From: Hyphomicrobium sp.
GTDB lineage: Bacteria; Pseudomonadota; Alphaproteobacteria; Rhizobiales; Hyphomicrobiaceae
Reading direction: 5' to 3'
Assembly (NCBI GenBank): GCA_013141015.1
Contig: JABFRT010000007.1
Span: forward strand, 72,992 to 136,991
Length of the DNA: 64,000 nucleotides
Shown: piece after piece, positions 43,884 through 52,708 of the stretch
Position numbering within the stretch: position 1 is the first letter of the stretch
Layout of the letters: every line of letters starts with the position of its first letter
The notes under the pieces: generated by a model
The model's input: the letters and a program-made list of their open reading frames with translations, nothing else
Told to the model about the DNA's origin: nothing
The model's database searches: none
Translations under genes and position numbers: made by a program

Positions 43884-44825
43884 ATGAACAAATCGGGTGT
43901 TTGGCGGACAATGCTCTGCGCCGCCGTGATCGCGGGTGCGGCGTGCGGAAGCGCGCTGGCCGTGACCTCCAGCAGTACGCCGCAGCAAAAGGCGGCTCAG
44001 GCGCCGGGAAAAGCGCTCGATGATGTTTGGCCGAAACCTGTCACCGAATTCCTCAGCGGCAATTATCTGGAACGCGCTGACGTGGTGCTGACGCGCCGCG
44101 CCGGCGATATAGCTTCGTCGCTGATCCGCTGGGCTACCAACTCGGCGTTCTCACATGCGGCGATGGTCTATACCGGCGCCCAATTCGACCAAGGCATTTC
44201 CGGCACCTTCGTGATTGAAGCCGGCACCAGCGGCGTCGACTTGACGGCGCTGCGCGACTACGCCACCAACAAAAGCACATTCGTTGCCATCAAGCGCTTC
44301 AAGCGCGACTGGTTTAACGGAGCGCGCCAAGCGCGCGTGCGCGGCGTGTTGCTCGACAAGATTAAAGATAGCTACGACTTCTGGACCATCTGGCGGATCA
44401 CCCGCAACATCTGGTTCGGCGTGCAATCAAAAATGCGCTCCCGTGAGAAGACCGTCGAGGCTTACCACAAACGCGACTGGGAGCCGCCGAATGAATACAT
44501 TTGTTCGGGGCTTGTGCAGATTGGCTTTGTGCAAGCGGTGATCGAGGGCATCAAGCGCGGCGAACTCTCGCCTGAAGTTTTGCGCGATGTGGTGTTCTCG
44601 AAGAGCGCAGCCAGCCGTCTACCGGCGCCTGGCGATTGGAAATATCTCGGCGCCGACGCCAAGGATACCGCGATCAACTTCCAGGATATCTTGAACGACG
44701 AGTTATACGCCATCACGCCTGAAGATCTGGCCCAGACCGAAAAGCTCGAATGGCTGTATCTGATCAAGGACGGCGTGGTCCACAAAGTGGCAAGCTACGC
44801 CGATGTGCTTAAACTGGTGCGCTGA
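43884..44825 (+). CDS. YiiX/NlpC-P60-like permuted papain-fold hydrolase
   Basis: A 313-aa exported protein (signal MLCAAVIAGAACGSALA; ATG 43884 preferred over TTG 43881). ERADVVLTRRAGDIASSLIRWATNSAFSHAAMV (His91) and EYICSGLVQ (Cys207) are the His-first, Cys-second catalytic order of permuted NlpC/P60 enzymes such as YiiX (C92). Such enzymes cleave peptide or lipid amide/ester bonds at the envelope. Position-only context gives no substrate. Confidence 0.85.
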   Translation: MNKSGVWRTMLCAAVIAGAACGSALAVTSSSTPQQKAAQAPGKALDDVWPKPVTEFLSGNYLERADVVLTRRAGDIASSLIRWATNSAFSHAAMVYTGAQFDQGISGTFVIEAGTSGVDLTALRDYATNKSTFVAIKRFKRDWFNGARQARVRGVLLDKIKDSYDFWTIWRITRNIWFGVQSKMRSREKTVEAYHKRDWEPPNEYICSGLVQIGFVQAVIEGIKRGELSPEVLRDVVFSKSAASRLPAPGDWKYLGADAKDTAINFQDILNDELYAITPEDLAQTEKLEWLYLIKDGVVHKVASYADVLKLVR

Positions 44826-44831
44826 AAAACG

Positions 44832-44866
44832 ACAACGCCGGTGAGGGAAACCCTTACCGGCGCCGG
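44832..44866 (-). terminator. Hairpin terminator between convergent genes
   Basis: cgccggtaaggg-ttt-ccctcaccggcg on the minus strand, followed by ttgtcgttttt; lies after the stop of the gene at 44903 and after the YiiX-like stop. Confidence 0.55.
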
Positions 44867-44902
44867 AACGATTCATTCTGTAAGTCTTGAACGCTTGCCC
44901 CG

Positions 44903-45643
44903 TTAGTCCTTGCGGATCGTGCGCGGCTTGCGGTCCTCATCCTCGGATTTGGCTGCGCTTCCGGCGTCTGCGCCAGACTTGTCGCCTTCAGCTTGAGGTG
45001 CGGCGCCAGATTTGGGTGCGGCCGACGATGGCATGAACTGGGGAACCGCCGGCTCGTTGGCGGTTGTCGCACGGGCCGCTGGCGCAAGTGCTGGCTGGCT
45101 GGCGGATGCTTCTTCAGGTGCCTTGACTTTGACGGCTGGCGTGGCGGCCGGCGTCGCCGCAACCGGCACAGCGGCCGGTTTCGCGTCCACGGGCGCTACT
45201 GGCGCTGTCATTTTGACGGGTTCTTTGGCCGGCTCAACGGCTGCCGGTTTTTCGGCTTGAGCTTGTGGCGCAGGTGCGTCCGCGGGCGCCGCATCGGAAA
45301 CGGCCGCCGCAGGTTTTGGTGCGAGCGCATCGGCGGGCTGGGCGTAGACCACGCGGTCTTGTTTTTCAACGCAGCCTGCGACGCAAATAATCAGATCTTC
45401 TTTGGGGCGCTTGGCGAGCAATTCGCGGACCACGCGCGTTGCGCCCGAAAGCCAACCCTTGTCGCCCATACCGTCTTCAGGAACGGAGTGCAGCTGCTTG
45501 ACGGCATTGTCCATGCCAAGGCCGGACGATTGTTCCGCCGCCGGCGTTGATGGCGCATCAGCCACTGCGATCGGGATCAATGTCCAACTGATCGCCGCAG
45601 ACAAGATCAGTCTGCCAGAAACGCGAACACTTTTACGAACCAT
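44903..45643 (-). CDS. Exported Ala/Pro-rich protein with CxxGC segment
   Basis: A 246-aa product from ATG 45643 with an export signal (LILSAAISWTLIPIAVA). The short ordered part holds KEDLIICVAGCVEKQDRVVYAQ; then a long Ala/Pro/Lys-rich disordered region ends in charged residues. The ICVAGCxxxxDRVVY segment matches VIVCEAGCRTLKDEVVYTA in the neighbouring gene at 45766. Unknown function; envelope location inferred. It appears to be last of three consecutive exported proteins. Confidence 0.75.
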   Translation of the reverse strand: MVRKSVRVSGRLILSAAISWTLIPIAVADAPSTPAAEQSSGLGMDNAVKQLHSVPEDGMGDKGWLSGATRVVRELLAKRPKEDLIICVAGCVEKQDRVVYAQPADALAPKPAAAVSDAAPADAPAPQAQAEKPAAVEPAKEPVKMTAPVAPVDAKPAAVPVAATPAATPAVKVKAPEEASASQPALAPAARATTANEPAVPQFMPSSAAPKSGAAPQAEGDKSGADAGSAAKSEDEDRKPRTIRKD

Positions 45644-45765
45644 AACAATTACCCACAACGCTGAACGAACACTCCAGGACTCTGCCCGGCCATAGTGAAA
45701 AAAGAGTTACGAAATCGCCGCGCTTTCAAATTATCGCTGGCACCGCGTCAGCAAACAGGCCGCGC

Positions 45766-46860
45766 TTAGTGCGCTCCAGCACGGGCCAATCGCGCTGGCC
45801 GGAACGCATTGCGCACGTGTTTCAGCACCCGCAAAGCCGGTGTTTTGTGTGCCTTCTCTTGGGGCCGCACCATAACAACCGTGGTGCGCCAGCCGGGCAA
45901 GGTTTTGGCCTTCGCATCGCTGTCGCGCGTGGCCTTGGCCGGGCGCAGTTTCAACAGACGCAGTGCTGTGCGGCCTTTATGAAAACCAGTGCGCACCGAT
46001 TTGCGTTGCTCTGGACGCACTTCGACAATGGCGCCGTTGTAGCCGATCTGTTGGGCCCGCACGGCGCGGCCCGGAGTGGCCGCAACGGTGAGCGGCGCAA
46101 TGGCGCCGGTGATGAGTTGCGGCGGCGGCACACGCTTTTCAACAACACCACTGGCTGAAACAACCGTGCGTTCGCCATCGTGCAAACCGGCTTGACGGCG
46201 CGGCGATGAGGCCGGCCGCTCTGGCCGCTCATAGCATCCGGCGATGCACGGCAGGCTACCTTCATCCAACGCGGGCTCTGCCGCTGGACCAGCGTTCGGC
46301 GGCGACGATGCGGGCTCAAACGTCCGCGCCGGTGGAACAGCCGGCACGTAGGCTGCCGTATAGACGACTTCGTCTTTCAGCGTCCGGCAGCCCGCTTCGC
46401 AGACAATCACCGACACATCGGGTGTCGCAGCCTGCAGCGGATGCAGCACAAATTTTTTCCCGCTCGCTTCTTCTTTCAAGCGTTCGTTGGCGTCCTTCTG
46501 CCAACGGTCGAAGTAGGGGTCGGCGGCAGCAACCATGATCATTCGCGGACCGGGTGGCGCTATATCAGCCGCAGGCGCCGGTTGATCCGTCAGCGCGGCT
46601 TTTGCAATTCCGAAGGCGCGATTGAAAGCGCTTGTACCGGCATCCCCCTCAAGGGCGGCAAGGAAATGCATGAGGCTGTCGCGTGGGCCATCCGGCTGAG
46701 CCACTTCAACGACCGGCCGGAAAATGCCCGGCGTTTCACTGGCGGATGCCGGCGCGGCACTGGCGATCACTGCGCACGCAAGCAATCCCCCTGCCAATGG
46801 ACGGACAGCCCCAAATTGAAAATGCGGCATTGCGCTGAGAAACATGAAACAAGCCATCAC
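45766..46860 (-). CDS. Exported protein with CxAGC segments
   Basis: A 364-aa product with an export signal (LAGGLLACAVIASAAPASA) and a helical section (DSLMHFLAALEGDAG). VIVCEAGCRTLKDEVVYTAAYVP is the block shared with the downstream gene; a second pair SLPCIAGCYERP follows. The C-terminal part is basic (RKSVRTGFHKGRTALRLLKLRP). The real start may be ATG 46857 or 46827. No named domain. Confidence 0.75.
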   Translation of the reverse strand: MMACFMFLSAMPHFQFGAVRPLAGGLLACAVIASAAPASASETPGIFRPVVEVAQPDGPRDSLMHFLAALEGDAGTSAFNRAFGIAKAALTDQPAPAADIAPPGPRMIMVAAADPYFDRWQKDANERLKEEASGKKFVLHPLQAATPDVSVIVCEAGCRTLKDEVVYTAAYVPAVPPARTFEPASSPPNAGPAAEPALDEGSLPCIAGCYERPERPASSPRRQAGLHDGERTVVSASGVVEKRVPPPQLITGAIAPLTVAATPGRAVRAQQIGYNGAIVEVRPEQRKSVRTGFHKGRTALRLLKLRPAKATRDSDAKAKTLPGWRTTVVMVRPQEKAHKTPALRVLKHVRNAFRPARLARAGAH

Positions 46861-46881
46861 AAAATCAGAAAATATCCGGTC

Positions 46882-47346
46882 CTAGCGGACGTGGTGAAAC
46901 CACGCGGCGTCAGGCGTTGCAGCGTTCAAGATTTTTACATTGCGGTAGTCCGTGCCGGGCATGGCGCGCGGCGTCTCAAGCGACGCTTGGCGGCCGGGCC
47001 TGCCAATGACGCGCGGCGCGACTTCCGCATCCGACAATGGCTTTAATTCCGCAATCAATGCAGGAGCTGGCGTTGGCGGCGCGGGTTTGGCGGCCACAGG
47101 AGCGGGTGCGGCGGCTTCCTGCTTCGCCGGTTCTTCGATCTTCAAACCGTAGTAAGCGGCAATGCACGGGTCTGTGCGCTTCTTCATTTCAAGATCGGCA
47201 ACCGACACGTAGACAATCCTGTCGGGACCACACAGATAGGCTTCATCCGCCAACGCTGACGCGGACATAGCTGCCAATGCCAGAACCGCTGTAAGACCAG
47301 CACCGACGCCGAACGGCATACACGCCATGACCCATACCCTCGTCAC
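46882..47346 (-). CDS. Exported protein, related small cysteine-pair type
   Basis: A 154-aa protein with signal peptide (VGAGLTAVLALAAMSASALA). AYLCGPDRIVYVSVADLEMKKRTDPCIAAYYGL contains two cysteines and DRIVYV, reminiscent of the D-x-VVY in the next two genes; then an Ala/Pro linker. It begins the run of three exported proteins on this strand, 21 bp before the next start. Function unknown. Confidence 0.75.
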   Translation of the reverse strand: MTRVWVMACMPFGVGAGLTAVLALAAMSASALADEAYLCGPDRIVYVSVADLEMKKRTDPCIAAYYGLKIEEPAKQEAAAPAPVAAKPAPPTPAPALIAELKPLSDAEVAPRVIGRPGRQASLETPRAMPGTDYRNVKILNAATPDAAWFHHVR

Positions 47347-47433
47347 TACGGAAAACTCCGAGTGTCACGATATGAGACAGACGTTGATAAAGCGTTGACC
47401 GCCCGCTGACGGCTGTCAGGCCGCTCTCACGCC

Positions 47434-49026
47434 CTAGGGCGTACGTGCCGGATACCTCCAGAAAACTCCCGCAGCGCTTTCGATCTTTTTCAAGACCGGC
47501 ACACGTTTGTCGGGCGGGCGCTCACCGGTCTGCAACAACAGCGCAATGTCTTCCAGCAGCGTGGTGTTCTCGGCATAGCCTGAGTGATTGAGACTGAGGC
47601 TGTCGGTCGAGAGCGCCGTGACGTCGATTGTATCAACACCATTGATGATCAGCGGGCCGGAGGCTGGCACATCGCCGGCGCGCGGCACACCGCCCCAGAA
47701 GCGCGCCGAATAGCTGAGCGCCTTATCGTTCGAGGCCGCATACAGCGTCACGCCCTTGGCGAAGTTGGTGATCTGGCGGGCGATGTTGGTGAACTTATCG
47801 CGATCAACGTCAGGCGCAGCCAAAATCACTTGGCTGATGACCACGCCATCGGGCACGGCCGGCCGCATCCGTTCCAGCACGCGCATCAGCAGCTCGTTGC
47901 CCATCGAGTGGGCGATCAGGCTGATGGACTTGGCGCCGCTCTCCTTGACGACAATGTCCAGGAACTCAGCCAAGTGTGGCTCGGACTGTTCGGCGCTGCC
48001 GCGGTCATAAGTATAGCTCGCGACCTTGCCGCCTGACGGCCAGCTGTAGACGAATGGCACGCCGTCGAACTTCATGTCGTTGGCAATCTGCGCCGAGCGG
48101 TACACAGCGGCATCGAACGACGTGTTGAAGCCATGCACAAACACGAACGCGTGGTCTTTGAAATTTGCCGATTTCGCCAGCCGCTCTTTGACGTAGGCGA
48201 GCATCTGCTCTTTGGATAATGCCGCCACTTCCTGCATGGTGAAGTGCTTGGCCGGATCTTCCTTCTCTTCATAAACTTTGTATTTGAAGTACGGGATTTC
48301 CACCACCCATGGCCGCTCGATGTTCGGCACCTTGTGCGCTGTCGGCACGGTTACAACGGCGCGGCCGAGTTGCAGTTTGTGCCCGCGTTCGGTGCCATAT
48401 TGCAGGCGCTTGGCGTTTGGCTCGACCACGCGGTCGGTGCCGTAGAATACGGGCACGGTATCAAATGCTTTGGGCGGGGCCGCCGCTGGCGCACCAGCAG
48501 GTGTGCCGATGCCAAGCCCGCGTGACGGCGATCCGACGGCTGCATCAGTGTCGCCGCTACTGGCGCTTGGGGCCGGAGCCGGCGCTGTGACTGGCGACGG
48601 TGGGGGCGGAGGCGGTGGCACGGCTGCAACTTCAGCCGGCGGCGCTGAACCACCTGCGGGTGCGCCAGCTCCGGCTCCCTCCTGGTCATCCGGCGGCTTT
48701 GCCGCGGTGATCGCCCGTGGCGCTCCCGTGCGTGGACGCCCGGCCTTTTTTTCCGGTGCAGGTTTTTCCGCGCCGGCCGCCGCCGCCGGTTCTTCCGCTG
48801 CAGGCTGCGCGCCGCCGTCTTTGTCCGGCATGGATTTATCAACATCGCCCGCGGGCGCGCCGGTGGTTGGCGGCTTGGCGCTTGTGGTTTCGGAGCGCGG
48901 CGCCTCGGGTAGTTTCGGCGCTTCGCTACTGCACGCGGTCAGCGCGGCGCTCAACGGCAACAGCGCGCTGAGACACAAAATGGCGGCCGGGCGCCGGTCA
49001 TTAAAAAATCGGGAAATCAAAGACAT
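47434..49026 (-). CDS. Lipoprotein alpha/beta hydrolase (DUF900 esterase/lipase)
   Basis: A 530-aa lipoprotein precursor with lipobox LTAC (Cys32), about 160 residues of low-complexity Pro/Ala linker, then a DUF900 hydrolase domain: VFYGTDRVVEPNAKRLQYGTERG, FVHGFNTSFDAAVYRSAQIANDM (oxyanion region), VYSWPSGG, and ISLIAHSMGNELLM with the Ser nucleophile; the late LNHSGY can supply the His. Probably an outer- or inner-membrane-tethered esterase. Substrate unknown. Confidence 0.9.
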   Translation of the reverse strand: MSLISRFFNDRRPAAILCLSALLPLSAALTACSSEAPKLPEAPRSETTSAKPPTTGAPAGDVDKSMPDKDGGAQPAAEEPAAAAGAEKPAPEKKAGRPRTGAPRAITAAKPPDDQEGAGAGAPAGGSAPPAEVAAVPPPPPPPSPVTAPAPAPSASSGDTDAAVGSPSRGLGIGTPAGAPAAAPPKAFDTVPVFYGTDRVVEPNAKRLQYGTERGHKLQLGRAVVTVPTAHKVPNIERPWVVEIPYFKYKVYEEKEDPAKHFTMQEVAALSKEQMLAYVKERLAKSANFKDHAFVFVHGFNTSFDAAVYRSAQIANDMKFDGVPFVYSWPSGGKVASYTYDRGSAEQSEPHLAEFLDIVVKESGAKSISLIAHSMGNELLMRVLERMRPAVPDGVVISQVILAAPDVDRDKFTNIARQITNFAKGVTLYAASNDKALSYSARFWGGVPRAGDVPASGPLIINGVDTIDVTALSTDSLSLNHSGYAENTTLLEDIALLLQTGERPPDKRVPVLKKIESAAGVFWRYPARTP

Positions 49027-49232
49027 GAAAGCCTCTTAGGTGACGGCCAAACAAAGTGCGGTAAATCTCGCCCGTTGAGGACGCGCCTCAAGACCCGTCA
49101 ATCTACGGCTCCCGGCCCGCCCCGGCAATGCAATGTGCATGACAGCCAACAGCGGCGAAATCCCGGCTTGCGGGCCGCCCGTTTCCTGCTCATGGTCGGA
49201 ACCCAACTCTATGGCTTCGATAAAACACAACA

Positions 49233-50234
49233 ATGTCAGCCCTCTCACTCCCCGCCCATCGCATCTCCGTTGACACCTACGTGGCTGGCATTCCGGCCGG
49301 TGACCGGGCCTTGCTGGCCCGCGCGATCACGCTGGTGGAAAGCACCAACCCCGAGCATGGCCGCCTGGCACAAGCCGTGTTGCAGCAGCTTCTGCCAAGA
49401 ACCGGCAACGCCATCCGCCTTGGCATCACCGGCGTGCCGGGTGTCGGCAAATCGACAACCATCGACCAGCTCGGCATGAATCTCGTCGCTGACGGCAAGC
49501 TGGTTGCCGTGCTGGCCATCGATCCAACTTCGAAGCGCACCGGCGGCTCGATCCTCGGCGACAAGACGCGCATGAGTTCGCTGGCTGCTGAAAAAAATGC
49601 CTTCATCCGCCCGTCGCCGTCGTCCGGCACGCTCGGCGGCGTGACCCGCAAGACGCGCGAAACGATGGCGCTGGTCGAGGCCGCCGGGTTCGATGTGGTG
49701 ATTGTCGAGACGGTCGGCGTCGGCCAATCGGAAGTTGCGGTCGCCGACATGGTCGATTTCTTTCTGGTGCTGCTGCTGGCGGGTGGTGGCGACGACTTGC
49801 AGGGCATCAAAAAGGGCATCATCGAACTTGCCGATATGATCGCCATCAACAAGGCGGACGGCGATAACATCACGCGGGCGGAACGCGCCGCCAACGAATA
49901 TCGCGGCGCCTTGCAGATTTTCACGCCCCACGGCGCGACCTGGTTTCCGCCGGTCGTCACCGTGTCGGGGCTGGATAACCGCGGCTTGAAAGAGCTGTGG
50001 TCCAAGGTTGTCGATCATCGCGCAAAGATGACCGCGACCGGAGAATTCGCAACGCGGCGCCAGCAACAAGCGGTGCAGTGGATGCGCGACATGCTGGAAA
50101 ACCGCATGATGGCAGCGCTGAAAGCCAACCCGCAAGTCGCCGCCGAACTCGACGGCATCGAAGCGTCTGTCCGCCAGGGCACGCTGCTGCCGACGCTGGC
50201 GGTAGACCGCATCATGGGGCTGATGGGCCTGTAA
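49233..50234 (+). CDS. meaB: MeaB-type GTPase, chaperone of methylmalonyl-CoA mutase family
   Basis: MeaB (ArgK family) guards adenosylcobalamin loading into methylmalonyl-CoA or ethylmalonyl-CoA mutases. The 333-aa product has P-loop GVPGVGKST at 67-75, DPTSKRTGGSILGDKTRM, SPSSGTLGGVTRKTRE, VETVGVGQSE and NKADGD (G4), with the C-terminal dimerisation arm. Nearby cobS/cobT fit a cobalamin-using organism, though the mutase itself is not in the window. Confidence 0.96.
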   Translation: MSALSLPAHRISVDTYVAGIPAGDRALLARAITLVESTNPEHGRLAQAVLQQLLPRTGNAIRLGITGVPGVGKSTTIDQLGMNLVADGKLVAVLAIDPTSKRTGGSILGDKTRMSSLAAEKNAFIRPSPSSGTLGGVTRKTRETMALVEAAGFDVVIVETVGVGQSEVAVADMVDFFLVLLLAGGGDDLQGIKKGIIELADMIAINKADGDNITRAERAANEYRGALQIFTPHGATWFPPVVTVSGLDNRGLKELWSKVVDHRAKMTATGEFATRRQQQAVQWMRDMLENRMMAALKANPQVAAELDGIEASVRQGTLLPTLAVDRIMGLMGL

Positions 50235-50339
50235 GCCTTTCAGCCCCCCCGCAGTTTCTTGGTCTTGTAAGTTGCGGTTTGGCGGGCCACATGCTGCGGC
50301 CTTGAGGATATAGGCTTTGGCTGGGCAACAGGTCGTCAC

Positions 50340-51515
50340 ATGACACTTCTAGAAACGCTCTTCAACGCGATCCAGTCCAACCCGATTCTCGCCGGCGGCA
50401 TCGGCACATTGGCGTTTGGCTCGCTGATGTACGTGCTGCGCGCGGTGCCTTCAATGCTGCTCGATCTGATCGAGCGGACGGTGTGGACCAAGGTGTTTGT
50501 CGAAAGCCTGTCGAATGAATACCGCGATGTCGATGCCTACATCGAAGGCCGCCGCCTCGGGTTTTTCAGCCGCTCGCTGGAGATGAAAGACGGCCGCCTG
50601 AAAACCGGCTTCGGGCGCGGCTGGGGCACGTACGGCGGCATACTGTTTCGCTATTCGAAAAACAAATCCACGCAGCAGATCGCCCCATTCGAGACGATCA
50701 CGCTGTCGTTCCTGACCCGCGACCGCCGCGTGGTTGAGCGGTTCATGACCGACTGCAAGCCGGAAGACCACAGAAACTCGATCAATGTTGCCATGTATTC
50801 TGCGGGGGGAAGCTCGGGCGGATTGCGGCGGCGCAAGCGCGGGCTCAACACCGTGTTTGTCGATCAAGCCATCAAAGACCGGCTGGTTGAGCGCTTCACC
50901 TGGTTTCTGGGTGCCGAGGAGTGGCATTCGTCGCGCGGCATTCCGTGGAAGCTTGGTATTGTGCTGCACGGGCCGCCCGGCACCGGCAAGACCAGCCTGA
51001 TCCACGCGCTCGCCTCCGACTTCGGCTTCGACATCAAGTACATCAAATCGCTTCACGGCGTCGGGGCCGCGTTCCTGACGGGCGGCAAGACCGATTTGTT
51101 CGTGATCGAGGATATCGACACCATATCCGGCAGCTTGAACCGGGAGGCGGCGAAGGCGGGTGATCTGCAAGGCCCCGGTGCCGGGGTGGGCGCGCGCGGA
51201 TCGCCGCTGCATGAGATCCTCAATTCGATGGACGGTATGCAGACGCCGGACGGCCTGAAGTTCATCGTCACGACCAATCACATCACCAAACTCGACCCGG
51301 CGATTGTACGCCCCGGCCGCATCGACGACGTAATTGAGGTTGGCCCCCTGTCGCTCGAGTCCGCGCGGCAGATGTTCAAGGCTTTCTATGGCCGCGACGG
51401 TATCGAGCGCTACACGCCGAGGACGGGCGCTGAGTTGCAGCAGCTGTTTTCAACGCTTGGGCCGGAGGCAGCGGAAGCGGCGCTTAGCGCGGCCACGAAA
51501 TCGGCGTCTGGCTGA
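50340..51515 (+). CDS. BCS1-like AAA ATPase
   Basis: A 391-aa protein with an N-terminal TM helix (about 16-33), a BCS1-N-like beta-rich region (about 60-145), and an AAA module: Walker A GPPGTGKT at 211-218, Walker B LFVIEDID at 253-260, then NSMDGMQTPDGLKFIVTTNH and RPGRIDDVIEV (arginine finger). The layout TM-BCS1_N-AAA is that of mitochondrial Bcs1, which translocates folded Rieske protein. No Rieske/bc1 gene is adjacent, so the bacterial substrate is unknown. Confidence 0.88.
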   Translation: MTLLETLFNAIQSNPILAGGIGTLAFGSLMYVLRAVPSMLLDLIERTVWTKVFVESLSNEYRDVDAYIEGRRLGFFSRSLEMKDGRLKTGFGRGWGTYGGILFRYSKNKSTQQIAPFETITLSFLTRDRRVVERFMTDCKPEDHRNSINVAMYSAGGSSGGLRRRKRGLNTVFVDQAIKDRLVERFTWFLGAEEWHSSRGIPWKLGIVLHGPPGTGKTSLIHALASDFGFDIKYIKSLHGVGAAFLTGGKTDLFVIEDIDTISGSLNREAAKAGDLQGPGAGVGARGSPLHEILNSMDGMQTPDGLKFIVTTNHITKLDPAIVRPGRIDDVIEVGPLSLESARQMFKAFYGRDGIERYTPRTGAELQQLFSTLGPEAAEAALSAATKSASG

Positions 51516-51825
51516 AACGCGCGGCCTGCAAAACTATTTTGAACGCCCAATACTCTGGCAAACCACAAAGATTTGGCTTGTCCACAGGCTCGGCCTAAAC
51601 ATAACGGAATAGACCGCGCAACGGCGCGTTGTCTTTGTAATTCCGGCGAACAAACTGATTGTTTCGCGTCTCACAGTGCGGTCCCGGACGACGTCTCGAA
51701 AGTACCTGCGTATCAGAATTCGAGACGACAATGAAGGCGAGACCAGCTTCCCCGCTAGTTGGTCTCGCCTTCTGTCGTTTTGGCGCCATCTGTCTTTTGC
51801 GCACGCCGTTGCGTATGCTCGGCCC
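51516..51825. other. Intergenic region with a strong hairpin
   Basis: 310 bp after the AAA gene. It contains the hairpin described next and otherwise nothing recognisable. Confidence 0.4.
51725..51778 (+). terminator. Long hairpin, probable terminator of the BCS1-like gene
   Basis: acgaca-at-gaaggcgagacca pairs with tggtctcgccttc-tgtcgt, leaving a short loop; gttttgg follows. It would also block translation of any frame through it, supporting ATG 51826 as the start of the next gene. Confidence 0.7.
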
Positions 51826-52473
51826 ATGCCACGCGCCTCGATGAAAACAAACACACGCCCGGCTGCAGCGTTCCGGCCCGCTGTTCTGCTGACAGGCTTC
51901 GGGCCGTTTCCCGGCGTCGCAGACAATGTCAGTGGACGGCTGGTTGAAGCCTTGCGCCAACGGGCGGCGCGAAAATTTCCGCACTATCGTTTCGCGTGCG
52001 AAGTTCTCGACACCGAATGGCGCCAAGCGCCGGCCCGCATCGGTGCGCTGATCGAAGATCTGCAACCGGTGCTGTCGCTGCACTTCGGTGTGGCGCAAGG
52101 ATCGCGCACACTGCGCATCGAAACGCAAGCATCGAACCTGTGCCGCTCAGCCGTTGATGCGGCAGGACTGCCGCCGCTATCTCCTTTGCTGGTGCGAGAC
52201 GGAGCGGCGTTTCATCAAGCCAGTATTCCGGTGTCTGACATTTACCAAAAGCTCGAACAGCGTGGTGTGCCTGTGTCGATTTCAGACGATGCGGGCGGCT
52301 ATTTATGCAACGCGGTTCTTTACCAATCGCTGTCTCATTCCCGTGCGCAAGGGCGCCCGGCGATGTCCGGCTTCATCCACCTACCCGATGACCTTTCACG
52401 CCCGCCCTTGACCTTCTCCGTGGCTTTAAACGCCTGTCTGATCGTGATCGAGACCTGCCTTGCGAACGGCTGA
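51826..52473 (+). CDS. Pyroglutamyl-peptidase I-like protein (peptidase C15)
   Basis: Family members remove N-terminal pyroglutamate. The 215-aa product from ATG 51826 (MPRASMKTNTRP) has LLTGFGPFPGVADNVSG, LRIETQASN (Glu99), SDDAGGYLCNAVLYQSL (Cys161) and SGFIHLP (His185), giving the Glu-Cys-His triad in the correct order. It is cytoplasmic by lack of signal. The upstream open frame (to 51676) runs through a terminator hairpin and is not used. Confidence 0.88.
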   Translation: MPRASMKTNTRPAAAFRPAVLLTGFGPFPGVADNVSGRLVEALRQRAARKFPHYRFACEVLDTEWRQAPARIGALIEDLQPVLSLHFGVAQGSRTLRIETQASNLCRSAVDAAGLPPLSPLLVRDGAAFHQASIPVSDIYQKLEQRGVPVSISDDAGGYLCNAVLYQSLSHSRAQGRPAMSGFIHLPDDLSRPPLTFSVALNACLIVIETCLANG

Positions 52474-52483
52474 GGCGTTAACC

Positions 52484-52618
52484 GGTTTACCCGTCATCCC
52501 GTGCGCGATGCGGCACCCTCCTTGCCGCTTCGCAGACACGGGATCTTATTCCCCTCAAAGATCCCGGATCAGCGTTGCACCAATTTAGGATTGCTGCATC
52601 GCATCCGGGATAACCGGT
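52484..52618. repeat. Palindromic repeat family B, copy 2
   Basis: From accggtttacccgtcatcccgtgcgc to gcatccgggataaccggt; aligns with copy 1 at 40950 along its whole length, including gatcccggatcagcg and aggattgctgc. Confidence 0.85.
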
Positions 52619-52708
52619 CGTGTGGGATGAGGGGTCGAAGCCGGTTTAACGTTTACCTTTCTGGCGCAAGGCTTGCTTGAATTGAGCGATCACTTTGGGA
52701 GCGCCGCC

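Noticed and set aside
45012-45550. Plus-strand frames rich in Gly/Arg or Ala over the CxAGC genes
   Set aside because: Complement of Ala/Pro-rich coding sequence on the minus strand.
51676-51825. N-terminal extension of the pyroglutamyl-peptidase-like protein
   Set aside because: It runs through a strong terminator hairpin; ATG 51826 gives the normal family length.
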